Source of the DNA: Gammaproteobacteria bacterium
GTDB taxonomy: Bacteria > Pseudomonadota > Gammaproteobacteria > Eutrophobiales > Eutrophobiaceae
Length of the DNA: 39,491 nt
Assembly: GCA_022826885.1 (NCBI GenBank)
Contig: JAJDUB010000040.1
Location: 1-39,491, forward strand
Reading direction: 5' to 3'
A program made the position numbers and the translations under genes. The notes under the pieces were generated by a model. That model had not been told where the DNA came from. It did no database searches and worked only from the letters and a program-made list of their open reading frames with translations. Below are positions 1 to 8,385 of this stretch, piece by piece; within the stretch, counting starts at the first letter, position 1; every line of letters starts with the position of its first letter.

Positions 1-1562
1 AACCGCTTTCTCCTGACATAGTCCCCGTTGTAATCCCGGATGTTACGGCGGTTGACAAATCCCAGGGCAGGATCAAACCGTTTTCCTATCTCCTTGCCGC
101 TGATATACCAGCGCAGAAAATCGTTCGGGTATCCCAGAAAAAACCCGAACATGTCATCGTCCTTTCCTGCAGCCGGCCCATGCACATCGTTTGAAAAACT
201 GCGCTGGTAAAAAAAATCAGCGAGAAACCGGCCCCGATTGAATAAATCGGAGTTCCGGTATTTGAAGTCGACGCCTGCCAGCGTATTCCTGCCCGTGCCG
301 TCCGGGTCGCCATGCGTCAAAATCGTGCCGATGCGCGATTCTTCAAGCACTTCTGCAGACAACCGAGCGACGCTGAGGGTCTCTGCATTGATATTTTCCG
401 AATTATCCATTCTTACACTCAGCGCGCCCACGTTGAGGTTTCCAATGCGCCCGGATAATTTCCCGCCTGCGATGAGATCCACGATCTCATCATCCACGAT
501 GCCGATCTTGCGGGTAAAGAACGGCAATCCGTTTATATCCGTGAGCGGCGGAGTCATCGCCCTGCCCCCGAACTCGAAGATTGTCCTGTCCTGGAGAAAG
601 AAGTCCCTGGTCTCCGGAAAAAACAGTGAGAACCGGCCCGTGTTAACCTGCCGTTCGTCGAGTGGAGAATCCGAAAAATCCGTATTAAGCGTCAGGGTTC
701 CGGTCAGGGAGGGCGTAATCCTGTAGAATATGTTCCCGCTCGCCTCCGGGGTGAAGCTGTCATCGCGCGGCCGCTGCATCCAGTCCCTTTCATAATTGAA
801 CTTGCCGAATGCCTGTACGTCCAGGCCCAGGCCCTGGCTGATATCCCGCAGCCCGGTAATTGAACCTATTTCCGAAACGTTCCAGGGAGGAAGGAACTGG
901 TCAATCTGGGACCATCTCACGGTTTCATTCTTGTGGCGGATTTGCCGCATGATCTCGAAACCCCACTTATCGACACCGGGGTCATAGGAGATACTGCGAA
1001 ACGGGATTGCCATCTCCGCCGTCCAGCCATCATCCGTGCGCCTTGCCTCAACGTCCCAGATCGTGTCCCACTCCGGGTAAAAGTTGCTGTTATTTTCTAT
1101 CAACATGTCCATCTGCGTACCCAGGGAATTGACCAGGAAGGCCATCGCATCCCTGGAACTGTCATACGGGTCCAGGTATACCCGAATATTATCGTCCTGC
1201 CATAATTCGCGGTCCCGTTGCATAACAGTAGCCAGAATCTTGTCAGGCTGGGAATCCCCGCAGAAAAACGCGAAATACAGGTTGTTTTCATCGTATGCAA
1301 TGTAGACGACCGTGGTTTCGGAAGGCTCTGCGCCCCGGACTGGTTCCGTCTGGTAAAACCTGTCTATCCTGGTCGCCTTCGACCAGACAGGGTCGGAGAT
1401 ATCACCGTCGATTTTCGGCGCTTCGTCAGACGCTATTCTTGCTATTTCGGCTTCAGGCTCATAGTGCTGAAAATCAATCGATACGTCCTCCGCCCTCAAT
1501 GGCAGATTTATGACAACCGCAAGAATTACAAAGCTGCCGATGAAAAGAGATCTTAAGGTCAT
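1..1562 (-). CDS. DUF5916 / CBM9-like outer-membrane protein (3' end cut by window edge)
   Basis: The frame is open from ATG at 1562 to the left edge, giving about 520 visible residues. The N-terminus is a hydrophobic signal peptide (MTLRSLFIGSFVILAVV...). Residues ~45-220 resemble the CBM9-like domain found in DUF5916 proteins: KIDGDISDPVWSKA, YIAYDENNLYFAFFC, then DDNIRVYLDPYDS and WTAEMAIPFRSI. The rest (NTDFSDSPLDERQVNTGRF, FFLQDRTIFEFGG) matches the DUF5916 region, predicted to be an outer-membrane beta barrel. Family members are often over 700 aa, so a C-terminal part is probably missing. It starts 19 bp after the formamidase stop, so the two are probably co-transcribed. Its function is unknown; surface binding or uptake of a carbohydrate-like ligand is a guess. 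The family call is firm, the role is not. Confidence 0.8.
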   Translation of the reverse strand, partial: MTLRSLFIGSFVILAVVINLPLRAEDVSIDFQHYEPEAEIARIASDEAPKIDGDISDPVWSKATRIDRFYQTEPVRGAEPSETTVVYIAYDENNLYFAFFCGDSQPDKILATVMQRDRELWQDDNIRVYLDPYDSSRDAMAFLVNSLGTQMDMLIENNSNFYPEWDTIWDVEARRTDDGWTAEMAIPFRSISYDPGVDKWGFEIMRQIRHKNETVRWSQIDQFLPPWNVSEIGSITGLRDISQGLGLDVQAFGKFNYERDWMQRPRDDSFTPEASGNIFYRITPSLTGTLTLNTDFSDSPLDERQVNTGRFSLFFPETRDFFLQDRTIFEFGGRAMTPPLTDINGLPFFTRKIGIVDDEIVDLIAGGKLSGRIGNLNVGALSVRMDNSENINAETLSVARLSAEVLEESRIGTILTHGDPDGTGRNTLAGVDFKYRNSDLFNRGRFLADFFYQRSFSNDVHGPAAGKDDDMFGFFLGYPNDFLRWYISGKEIGKRFDPALGFVNRRNIRDYNGDYVRRKR

Positions 1563-1581
1563 AATCTCTTATGCTGCACGG

Positions 1582-2832
1582 TCAGGGAAAAATTCCTTTC
1601 TGGATGATGCCATGCACGCCCCAGTTGCCATCAACCACCTGGGTGACGCCAAAGTCGGCTGCCACCGACATCAGGGTAATTGCTTCGTCTTCGCTCAGGC
1701 CTTTTGCATCCATCAGGAATTTACGCATCTTGCGAAACGCGTCGCGCATGGCGTTGTCAACTGAGGACTTTTCAAATATCTCGCCCTGCGCCGCATCGCC
1801 AAGCTCGGCCAGGTAGTTGGCGTAACTGAAGCCATGGACGATATACTCGGCGCCTGTCTCCAGCAGCGGGTAGTCCAATCCCTGCAACAGGGTGCCGGTG
1901 AGTTGATTTTTCTTGTGCACAACGATCTGGAAATCGCCGGTCAGCGAGGTTTCGATTGCCGTGCCCGCCAGTTCCGAGTCCCCCTGCGCGGCGTGCGGGT
2001 CGCCGACGCTGAGAAGGCCGCCCGGCACCGCTACCGGGTAATACATGCTGCTGCCCTTGCCGATACGCCAGTTGTCGATGTTGCCGCCGAAATAGCTTGG
2101 CGGGATGGAGTTGACGACATCAGCTTCTGCCGGCGCCAACCCGATGGCGCCGAAGTGCAGGCGGATAGGCACCCGCACACCGGATAAAACCGAGCTGTTT
2201 TTTTTGATCGTATCGTGGTTTACCGGCACACCCGGGTAATCGATAGTGGCATGCTCGACGCCGAACGGGTCGGTCTGCGGCGTCCAGCGGAAGTTATATA
2301 ATGCCCTGGCCCAGGTACGTTGTCCGGATGCGTCGATCTCATAGATCGTGATTACTTCGCGTGGTCTGGGTTCGGTGATCAAATCGTTGTACTGGTAACC
2401 CCACCAGGCCGCGGCATTGCTGCCGAAGGTTTTGCCCGGATGATTGGGATTGGCGCTGGGACGGAGCCTGACGTCAAGAATGCGAACCTCCAGGATGTCG
2501 CCCGGTTCGGCCTCCTCAACATAAACCGGACCGGTCAACAGGTGTACCCCGAGTCCTTCACCCGCGCCACGGCCAAACAGCGATGCGTCCACAGGCCCCG
2601 CGCCGCGCCGATCGACGTTTTTATGGGCCCGGGTCCAGCGAAAGACGCTCTCCGCGCCCGCATCGCCATCAACCATCAATGAAGCATCGTCGTTGGCGTG
2701 GTGGGTCAGTGTTTCGATGGTGATGAAATCACCCGACTCGACGGTCAACCTCGGTTCGATATCCTTGCTGAAATAACCCCAATGCACAGTCTCGCTGTTT
2801 ACGGGCAATGTATGATGACGCTTCAGGTTCAT
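1582..2832 (-). CDS. Acetamidase/formamidase family protein
   Basis: A 416-aa member of the FmdA/AmdA family, which hydrolyses formamide, acetamide or related short amides to ammonia and the acid. Recognisable blocks are the N-terminal HHTLPVNSETVHWGYFS, GPVYVEEAEPGDILEVRI, EADVVNSIPPSYFGGNIDN and VGDPHAAQGDSELAGTAIE. The length matches the family. I chose ATG 2832 over the in-frame start at 2859 because GAGGAAAG lies at good spacing before it and conserved sequence begins there. The gene is followed after 19 bp by the DUF5916 gene and is divergent from the CoA-ligase operon at 3011. The substrate cannot be read from sequence. In this neighbourhood of amide and amine enzymes it may remove an amide released by another step (inference). 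Confidence 0.9.
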   Translation of the reverse strand: MNLKRHHTLPVNSETVHWGYFSKDIEPRLTVESGDFITIETLTHHANDDASLMVDGDAGAESVFRWTRAHKNVDRRGAGPVDASLFGRGAGEGLGVHLLTGPVYVEEAEPGDILEVRILDVRLRPSANPNHPGKTFGSNAAAWWGYQYNDLITEPRPREVITIYEIDASGQRTWARALYNFRWTPQTDPFGVEHATIDYPGVPVNHDTIKKNSSVLSGVRVPIRLHFGAIGLAPAEADVVNSIPPSYFGGNIDNWRIGKGSSMYYPVAVPGGLLSVGDPHAAQGDSELAGTAIETSLTGDFQIVVHKKNQLTGTLLQGLDYPLLETGAEYIVHGFSYANYLAELGDAAQGEIFEKSSVDNAMRDAFRKMRKFLMDAKGLSEDEAITLMSVAADFGVTQVVDGNWGVHGIIQKGIFP

Positions 2833-3010
2833 AAGTGCTTTCCTCGCCGTTCTCTGCAAACTGCTGGTTGATAATCATGGACAATGGCACCGTCTTCTGT
2901 GCAGTTTGTCAAGTTTTGCAGCCCCGAACATGCACTGGTCTGGTGTCAGCCCGGTAGCCTTCCATTCAACATAATGATATGGTTGATCATACGAATATCA
3001 GGATGGCGAG

Positions 3011-4543
3011 ATGACTGAATTAACGCCTGTTTTGGAATTAATAAAAGCGGCAAACAGTGAAACCGCCGCAATAAACGCACCCGGACAAAAGACCCTCAGT
3101 TACGGCGATTTACTGCAACTGGTTGAAAACACGGTATTGACACTGAACCGTAACGGCATTCGCAGAAATGACAGGGTAGCGATCGTTTTACCTAACGGCG
3201 CTGAGATGGCGGCAGCTTTTATTGCCGTCTCATGCGCCGCAACTGCCGCGCCGCTTAATCCTGCGTACCAAAAGGCTGAATTTGATTTTTACCTGTCAGA
3301 TCTCAACGCCGGCGTGCTGATAGTGGAAGAGAACAGCAATTCTCCGTCACTTGAATCTGCGCGGGAACTGTCCATCCCCGTCATGACGCTGAAAAAGGGG
3401 GGCTCATCAAGGGCAGGTGAATTTGAACTGGAGCCTGCCGATAATTCCCGGCATGATAAGTCTGTCATCGCTCCTGATTTTATCGGTGGAGACGATACCG
3501 CCCTGGTTTTACACACTTCAGGCACCACGTCGCGCCCCAAGATTGTGCCGTTAACACAGCGGAACATTTGTGTAAGCGCGGGTAATATTCGTACCACCCT
3601 GAACCTCATACCGGGGGATCGTTGTCTGAACGTGATGCCCCTGTTCCATATCCACGGGCTGATCGCGACAGTGCTTGCGAGTATCAGCGCCGGCGCGAGC
3701 ATCTTTTGCGCGCCCGGGTTCAATGCACTGAAATTCTTTGCCTGGCTGGAGGAAGCGCAACCAAGCTGGTATAGCGCTGTTCCGACCATGCACCAGGCCA
3801 TCCTGGCCAGGGCCGGTAAGAATAAAGAGACAATCAGGAAGTCCGCCTTGCGGTTTATCCGATCTTCATCCGCGTCGTTGCCCCCCCAGGTTTTGAATGA
3901 GCTGGAGCAGACTTTTAAAACACCTGTCATCGAAGCTTATGCCATGACGGAAGCCTCCCACCAGATGACGAGCAATCCGTTACCCCCCGGGACTAGAAAA
4001 CCGGGCACCGTCGGCATCGCCGCCGGTCCAAAGGTGGCGATCATGGACGGGAACGGGAACCTGCTGGAGCAAGGTTCTGTCGGCGAGGTGGTGATCCAGG
4101 GGGAAAACGTGACGGCGGGATACGACAATAATCCGGCGGCAAACCGGGAAAACTTTGTCAACGGCTGGTTCCGCACCGGCGATCAGGGCATCATGGATGA
4201 AGACGGATACCTGACAATCACCGGCCGTTTGAAGGAAATCATAAACAGGGGGGGAGAAAAGATTTCACCCAGGGAAGTGGACGAAATCCTGCTGGACCAT
4301 CCTGCGGTGAGCCAGGCTGTCACATTTGCCGTACCACACGATAAACTGGGCGAAGACGTGGCGGCGGCTGTCGTATTGAACGATGGGCGGACGGCGAGCG
4401 AAAGTGATATCCGTGCTTATGCCGCCGGTTACCTGGCCGGCTTCAAAGTGCCGAAGAAAATTGTGATCCTTGACGATATCCCCAAAGGCCCCACCGGAAA
4501 AATACAGCGCATCGGCCTGGCCGGGAAACTGGGTCTCGTTTGA
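3011..4543 (+). CDS. Acyl-CoA synthetase (oxalyl-CoA synthetase-like, AAE3/Pcs60 type)
   Basis: A 510-aa AMP-forming ligase that would activate a carboxylate as an acyl-adenylate and transfer it to CoA. The ATP/AMP loop LHTSGTTSRPKIVPLTQRN is at ~166-184. Further signatures are the A5 block EAYAMTEASHQMTSNPLP, GWFRTGDQG, INRGGEKISPREVDEILL and the C-terminal catalytic lysine in PTGKIQR. The SGTTSRPK loop, PLNPAYQKAEFDFYLSD and the MTEASH block are the pattern I recall from plant AAE3 and yeast Pcs60, which are oxalate-CoA ligases. This suggests a short or dicarboxylic substrate, but specificity is inference. It is the first gene of a three-gene run, and its TGA overlaps the next ATG by one base. 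Confidence 0.9.
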   Translation: MTELTPVLELIKAANSETAAINAPGQKTLSYGDLLQLVENTVLTLNRNGIRRNDRVAIVLPNGAEMAAAFIAVSCAATAAPLNPAYQKAEFDFYLSDLNAGVLIVEENSNSPSLESARELSIPVMTLKKGGSSRAGEFELEPADNSRHDKSVIAPDFIGGDDTALVLHTSGTTSRPKIVPLTQRNICVSAGNIRTTLNLIPGDRCLNVMPLFHIHGLIATVLASISAGASIFCAPGFNALKFFAWLEEAQPSWYSAVPTMHQAILARAGKNKETIRKSALRFIRSSSASLPPQVLNELEQTFKTPVIEAYAMTEASHQMTSNPLPPGTRKPGTVGIAAGPKVAIMDGNGNLLEQGSVGEVVIQGENVTAGYDNNPAANRENFVNGWFRTGDQGIMDEDGYLTITGRLKEIINRGGEKISPREVDEILLDHPAVSQAVTFAVPHDKLGEDVAAAVVLNDGRTASESDIRAYAAGYLAGFKVPKKIVILDDIPKGPTGKIQRIGLAGKLGLV

Positions 4544-5517
4544 TGAGGATATGTATCTATGGCGCCGGCGCTATCGGAGGGTATATGGGCGCCCTGCTCT
4601 CCCTGTCAGGGGTTGACGTTACCCTGGTTGCGCGCGGGCCGCACCTGCAGGCAATGCGGAAAAACGGTCTGAAAATCATTGCCGGCGGAGAGGCAAAAAC
4701 GGCATATCCGAAATGCACCGATAATCCTGTTGAAGCGGGTCGCCAGGACTATGTAATTATTACCCTGAAAGCCCCATCAGTACCGAAAGTCCTGGATGCG
4801 ATGCAGCCGTTGCTGGGAGAGCGAACCAGTGTAGTTACTACCGCCAATGGCATCCCCTGGTGGTATTTTTACGGTCTCAAGGGGCACTGGGAGAACCATC
4901 GGCTGAAAAGTGTTGACCCGGATAACCGTCAATGGGAAGAGATAGGCCCGGAACGCGTCATCGGTTGCGTTGTTTACCCTGCCTGTGAAATCAGTGAACC
5001 GGGCGTAATCAGGCACATAGAGGGAAACAGGTTTACCCTCGGCGAACCCGGCGGTGAAAAATCGGAACGCTGCATACAGTTGAGCAAAGCGCTTATCAGC
5101 GCCGGTTTCAAATCACCGGTAAGATCGGAAATCCGCAATGAAATCTGGGTGAAGTTATGGGGCAACCTCTGCTTTAATCCCATCAGCGTCCTGACACACG
5201 CCACCCTGGATGTGATAGCGACAGAACCGGGCACACGCGCCATGGCAAAATCCATGATGCTGGAAGCACAGGCCATTGGGGAAAAACTGGGGGTGCGGTT
5301 CGGGGTTGACATGGAAAGACGGATTGAGGGCGCCGCGGCCGTGGGTGCCCATAAAACCTCCATGCTGCAAGACCTTGAGGCCGGCCGAACCATGGAAATC
5401 GATGCAATGCTGGGCGCGGTAAAGGAACTGGGAGAACTGGTCGGCGTAGCAACACCGGTAATTGACCTGGTGCTGGCGCTGGTACGGCAACGGGCGCGTG
5501 TTGCGGGATGTTATTAG
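4543..5517 (+). CDS. 2-dehydropantoate 2-reductase-like (ApbA/PanE family)
   Basis: A 324-aa NAD(P)-dependent reductase of the ketopantoate-reductase fold. The N-terminal Rossmann loop GAGAIGGYMGALLSLSGVDVTLVARG binds NADP. The middle has the family's nicotinamide-site region TLKAPSVPKVLDAMQPLL and TANGIPWWYFYG. The C-terminal helical domain has the catalytic-lysine region RNEIWVKLWGNLCFNPIS followed by KTSMLQDLEAGRTMEIDAMLG. ATG 4543 is preferred over TTG 4540; it overlaps the upstream stop as TGATG, a translational-coupling arrangement. Placed between a CoA ligase and a flavin oxidase, it is more likely a paralogue acting on a catabolic 2-oxo acid than the pantothenate enzyme (inference). 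Confidence 0.88.
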   Translation: MRICIYGAGAIGGYMGALLSLSGVDVTLVARGPHLQAMRKNGLKIIAGGEAKTAYPKCTDNPVEAGRQDYVIITLKAPSVPKVLDAMQPLLGERTSVVTTANGIPWWYFYGLKGHWENHRLKSVDPDNRQWEEIGPERVIGCVVYPACEISEPGVIRHIEGNRFTLGEPGGEKSERCIQLSKALISAGFKSPVRSEIRNEIWVKLWGNLCFNPISVLTHATLDVIATEPGTRAMAKSMMLEAQAIGEKLGVRFGVDMERRIEGAAAVGAHKTSMLQDLEAGRTMEIDAMLGAVKELGELVGVATPVIDLVLALVRQRARVAGCY

Positions 5518-5518
5518 C

Positions 5519-6910
5519 ATGCACGCATCCATCATTCAATCACTACGGAACAACATTCGCGGCCCGGTGTTATGTCCGGGAGATGCCGATTACGACAAAA
5601 CACGGGCCCTGCACAACGGCATGATCGACAAGCGTCCGGCGGCTATCGCACGCTGCACGGGTGTTGCCGACGTGCGTTATTGCGTTAATGCGGCGCGTGA
5701 AAACGACCTGTTGGTAGCCGTTCGCGGCGGCGGTCATGGGGTGGCAGGGAATGCCAGTTGTGATGGGGGTCTGATGATCGACCTGTCGTTGATGCGCGGC
5801 GTCCGCGTCGATGCCGGGCAACGGATTGCCTGGGTCAGCGGTGGCGCCACGCTGGGCGACATCGACCACGAAACCCAGCCTTTCGGCCTGGTGGCGCCGG
5901 CCGGCGTGGTATCGGAAACGGGCATCGCGGGTCTGGCGCTCGGCGGCGGATTTGGCTGGGTGCGCGGCAAGTACGGGATGACTGTCGATAACATCCTCAG
6001 TGTCGATATCGTCACCGCCGACGGCGAGTTGCGTCACGCAAACAAAGCGGAGAATCCGGACCTGTTCTGGGCGGTACGCGGCGGCGGCGGTAATTTCGGT
6101 ATAGTCACGACCTTCGAATTCCGCCTGCACCCGTTGGGACCTATCGTTATGCATTGTGCGCCGGTATACGCTGGAAACCAGGCGCGTGACATTCTGCGGG
6201 GTTGGCGGGAATTCATGCAGACGGCGCCCGATGAGTTCACGACCGAATTCTTTTTCTGGACGATACCGGAGCACGACACCTTCCCGCCGGACCTGCGCGG
6301 CGCGGACGTCGTCATCCCTGCCGGTGTCTACGCCGGGCCGGCCGATGAAGGTGAGCGATACGTTCAGCCATTACGGGAACTCGCGACGCCGCTTGTTGAC
6401 CTCAGCGCCCCACGGCCTTTCACCGCCGTGCAACAGATGTTCGACGTTTACCTGCCGAAAGGCGAACTGCTGAATTACTGGAAATCGCTGTATCTTGATC
6501 GTATGACGGACGAAGTGTTCGACGCATTGATCACGGTCTTCAATGAACGCCCGGCCAAACGCACACCGTTCGTACTGCATGACTTGCGCGGCGCCAGCGC
6601 CCGGGTCGACGCCGACGCAACCGCATTCGGCAGCCGCGCCATGCCGTATCTCATGGAGTTCAATTCATCGTGGACAGATCCCGGGGATACGGATGCCAAC
6701 ATCGCCTGGACCCGTAGGGTGTGGAATGATATGGCTGCGCGTTTCTCGTCAGGTCATGGCGGCTACCTCAACATGACCTGCTACAACGAATACGGCGAAG
6801 GCCTGGTCAAGGAAACCTACGGAGTAAATTACCGGCGACTGCGCGAGGTCAAGCGTGAATACGATCCCGGCAATCTGTTCAGGTTGAACGCCAATATTCT
6901 GCCTGCTTAA
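5519..6910 (+). CDS. FAD-linked oxidase, berberine-bridge/6-hydroxynicotine-oxidase type
   Basis: A 463-aa PCMH-type flavoprotein. VRGGGHGVAGN (~68-78) holds His73, the expected 8-alpha-histidyl FAD attachment site. The second attachment Cys of bicovalent plant enzymes (CPTV motif) is replaced by VSETGIAGLALGGGFG, so one covalent bond is predicted. The C-terminal BBE segment is present (YNEYGEGLVKETYGVNYRRLREVKREYDP). It would oxidise a C-N or C-O bond with oxygen as acceptor; the substrate is unknown. I took ATG 5519, one base after the upstream TAG. A longer frame from 5462 lies inside the preceding gene. The gene is visibly more GC-rich than the AT-rich patch that begins directly after it, where a tRNA-end repeat sits. 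Confidence 0.9.
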   Translation: MHASIIQSLRNNIRGPVLCPGDADYDKTRALHNGMIDKRPAAIARCTGVADVRYCVNAARENDLLVAVRGGGHGVAGNASCDGGLMIDLSLMRGVRVDAGQRIAWVSGGATLGDIDHETQPFGLVAPAGVVSETGIAGLALGGGFGWVRGKYGMTVDNILSVDIVTADGELRHANKAENPDLFWAVRGGGGNFGIVTTFEFRLHPLGPIVMHCAPVYAGNQARDILRGWREFMQTAPDEFTTEFFFWTIPEHDTFPPDLRGADVVIPAGVYAGPADEGERYVQPLRELATPLVDLSAPRPFTAVQQMFDVYLPKGELLNYWKSLYLDRMTDEVFDALITVFNERPAKRTPFVLHDLRGASARVDADATAFGSRAMPYLMEFNSSWTDPGDTDANIAWTRRVWNDMAARFSSGHGGYLNMTCYNEYGEGLVKETYGVNYRRLREVKREYDPGNLFRLNANILPA

Positions 6911-6918
6911 CGTTTTAG

Positions 6919-7020
6919 TGCCGATGGCCGGATTCGAAACTGTAATGTAACTTATTGTTTCTATTGAAACTTTGTGTGGGGCATGTTGTCTATTCCAACA
7001 TTTTTTCCAACATTATTTTG
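6919..7020 (-). repeat. Repeat copy R1: tRNA 3'-end core plus element-like arm, downstream of fic
   Basis: The first 20 bases (6919-6938) read on the minus strand as TTCGAATCCGGCCATCGGCA. That is a canonical T-loop, the 3' T-stem strand, a 7-nt acceptor strand and discriminator A of a tRNA, without the tRNA body and with CTA in place of CCA. The remaining ~80 bases align with copy R2, including TAATGTAACTT, an ATGTTG/CAACAT inverted pair and a terminal CCAACATTATTTT. It begins eight bases after the oxidase stop and lies 3' of fic. It may also act as a fic terminator. Confidence 0.8.
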
Positions 7021-7057
7021 TGTCCCCAAAACTATGCAATTACAGGGCCGCGGGTCA

Positions 7058-8140
7058 CTATGAAATACTTAAGTCGAAGCCGGCTGAGATTGTGTACCAT
7101 GTACCTTTCCCTTTCCCATGTTTCGTTAAATGACCATTTTTTACTAAAGAAGCAATGTGCTCTTTAATCGTCCCCCGGGCGGCACTGGTTGACTTTATGA
7201 TGTCATCCATTTTGATTTGACCCCGCTCACGTGCAAGTTCCACAATTTGTAAGGATAATTCCGGTAGCTGACCGAGGATTTTTCGCTCACGTGTGACCTT
7301 CTTTTCGAGTTGTCTTTTTTGTTTTTGCAAAGCCTTCAACAGATACGTAATCCACGGTGTCCAATCAGGCGTTTCAGTACGGATAGTTTTTTGTGTCCGC
7401 CGCAATGCTCGATAATATCCGGTTTTGCTGTTTTCGATAACACTTTCCAGGGAACTGTAGGGAACATAAACATAACCTGAGCGCAATAATAATAAGGTAG
7501 TTAATATACGTGATAATCTACCGTTACCATCCTGAAACGGGTGGATTTGTAACAAGACAACGATAAATACCGCAATAATCAACAGGGGATGAAAAGACCG
7601 TTCTTGTAGCGCTTTATTCGTCCACTCCTCCAACTCAGTCATCAAACGTGGTGTATCAAAAGGTGATGCCGTAGCAAAAACAACCCCGAGGCTTTTCCCG
7701 CTTTCATCAAAAGCCTCAACATGATTATCAATTTTTTTGTAGTGTCCACGATGTCTTTCGTCTTTTCCTGAATATTGAAGTAAATCACGATGCAGTTGTT
7801 TGATGTGATTTTCTGTCAGTGTGATTGCCGACCACGATGAGAAAATTGTCTCCATGACTTCTGCGTAGCCTGCCACTTCTTCTTCATCGCGTGATTGGAA
7901 GGACTTGTTCGGTAGCTCCATTAACAAGGCTTGAACCTGATTATCCGATAATTGACTTCCTTCTATCCTGGTTGAGGAACCAATGCTTTCGATTGTTGCC
8001 ACACGACGTAAGGCGGATAGTCGCTCGGGGGTAAGGGTTGCCAACGCATGCCACGCCCCTTTGAACTCATCCAGTTCTGCAATAATATCGAGTATTTCCG
8101 GGGTGATATGAAGGGTATGTGTTTTAATTGTTTCAGCCAT
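7058..8140 (-). CDS. Fic family protein with C-terminal winged helix
   Basis: A 360-aa Fic-domain protein predicted to transfer AMP (or another nucleotide part) to a target protein hydroxyl. The active-site motif HPFQDGNGRLSR is complete at ~200-211, with the catalytic His. Upstream, SSTRIEG (~55-61) is a class II inhibitory motif (S-x-x-x-E-G) whose Glu blocks ATP, so the protein should be self-restrained. The last ~70 residues (LSLQIVELARERGQIKMDDI...RGTIKEHIASLVKNGHLTKHG) form a winged helix that could bind DNA or target. ATG 8140 is preferred to TTG 8152. The start codon lies inside a 35-bp direct repeat, which suggests autoregulation. The gene sits between two tRNA-end repeats. Confidence 0.9.
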   Translation of the reverse strand: MAETIKTHTLHITPEILDIIAELDEFKGAWHALATLTPERLSALRRVATIESIGSSTRIEGSQLSDNQVQALLMELPNKSFQSRDEEEVAGYAEVMETIFSSWSAITLTENHIKQLHRDLLQYSGKDERHRGHYKKIDNHVEAFDESGKSLGVVFATASPFDTPRLMTELEEWTNKALQERSFHPLLIIAVFIVVLLQIHPFQDGNGRLSRILTTLLLLRSGYVYVPYSSLESVIENSKTGYYRALRRTQKTIRTETPDWTPWITYLLKALQKQKRQLEKKVTRERKILGQLPELSLQIVELARERGQIKMDDIIKSTSAARGTIKEHIASLVKNGHLTKHGKGKGTWYTISAGFDLSIS

Positions 8141-8225
8141 AAATCCAACCAAATCCGGCCATAAATATCAAACAAATAATCATAAACGGTTTTCGGCCAT
8201 AAATCCAGCCAAATTCAGCCATAAA
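8131..8225 (-). promoter_or_regulatory. Two 35-bp direct repeats covering the fic promoter and start codon
   Basis: 8131-8165 and 8191-8225 match at 31 of 35 positions and are exactly 60 bp apart. Each carries the 8-mer GCCATAAA twice (plus strand). The 8131 copy contains the fic ATG. The 8191 copy is bounded by a 9-bp inverted pair, AACGGTTTT (8185-8193) and AAAACCGTT (8225-8233). A TATGAT -10-like hexamer lies between the copies on the minus strand. Two identical sites bracketing a promoter and start codon are typical of autorepression, possibly by the Fic winged helix (inference). Confidence 0.7.
8133..8222 (-). CDS. Possible 29-aa leader peptide upstream of fic
   Basis: An open frame runs from ATG 8222 to TGA 8133 and overlaps the fic start (ATGGCTGA). 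Because it spans both 35-bp repeats, it encodes the same nine-residue block twice: MAEFGWIYG at the N-terminus and MAGFGWIYG at the C-terminus, joined by a hydrophobic linker. Two of the four differences between the repeats are silent in this frame. Against it, no Shine-Dalgarno sequence is visible before 8222, so the frame may be a by-product of the DNA repeat. Confidence 0.25.
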   Translation of the reverse strand: MAEFGWIYGRKPFMIICLIFMAGFGWIYG

Positions 8226-8248
8226 AAACCGTTAAAGCCAGGAAATGG

Positions 8249-8348
8249 TGCCGATGGCTGGATTCGAATAAGTAATATAACTTGTTATTTTATCCGGGGA
8301 AAATGTTGTGAGTGGTGTCCATTACAACATTTCTCCTAACATTATTTT
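8249..8348 (-). repeat. Repeat copy R2: tRNA 3'-end core with CCA, downstream of the GNAT toxin
   Basis: The 20-bp core 8249-8268 differs from R1 and R3 by one base. Read on the minus strand and including 8246-8248, it gives T-loop TTCGAAT, T-stem CCAGC, acceptor CATCGGC, A and CCA, exactly as in a mature tRNA 3' end. No D-arm, anticodon arm or 5' acceptor strand accompanies it. The distal part carries TAATATAACTT, a perfect 8-bp inverted pair AATGTTGT/ACAACATT and the same terminal AACATTATTTT as R1. It separates fic from the next toxin-antitoxin pair. Confidence 0.8.
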
Positions 8349-8385
8349 AGGGCTATATTCATGAAGATCCCTGCTGGCGTCGGTT

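Noticed and set aside
238..1556. Several plus-strand frames of 60-160 codons at the left edge
   Set aside because: They are antisense to the DUF5916 frame, which is open without interruption and has clear family motifs.
6919..8348. R1 and R2 as integron attC sites
   Set aside because: The toxin-cassette layout fits, but the ends do not show the RYYYAAC/GTTRRRY pair. The cores instead match a tRNA 3' end.
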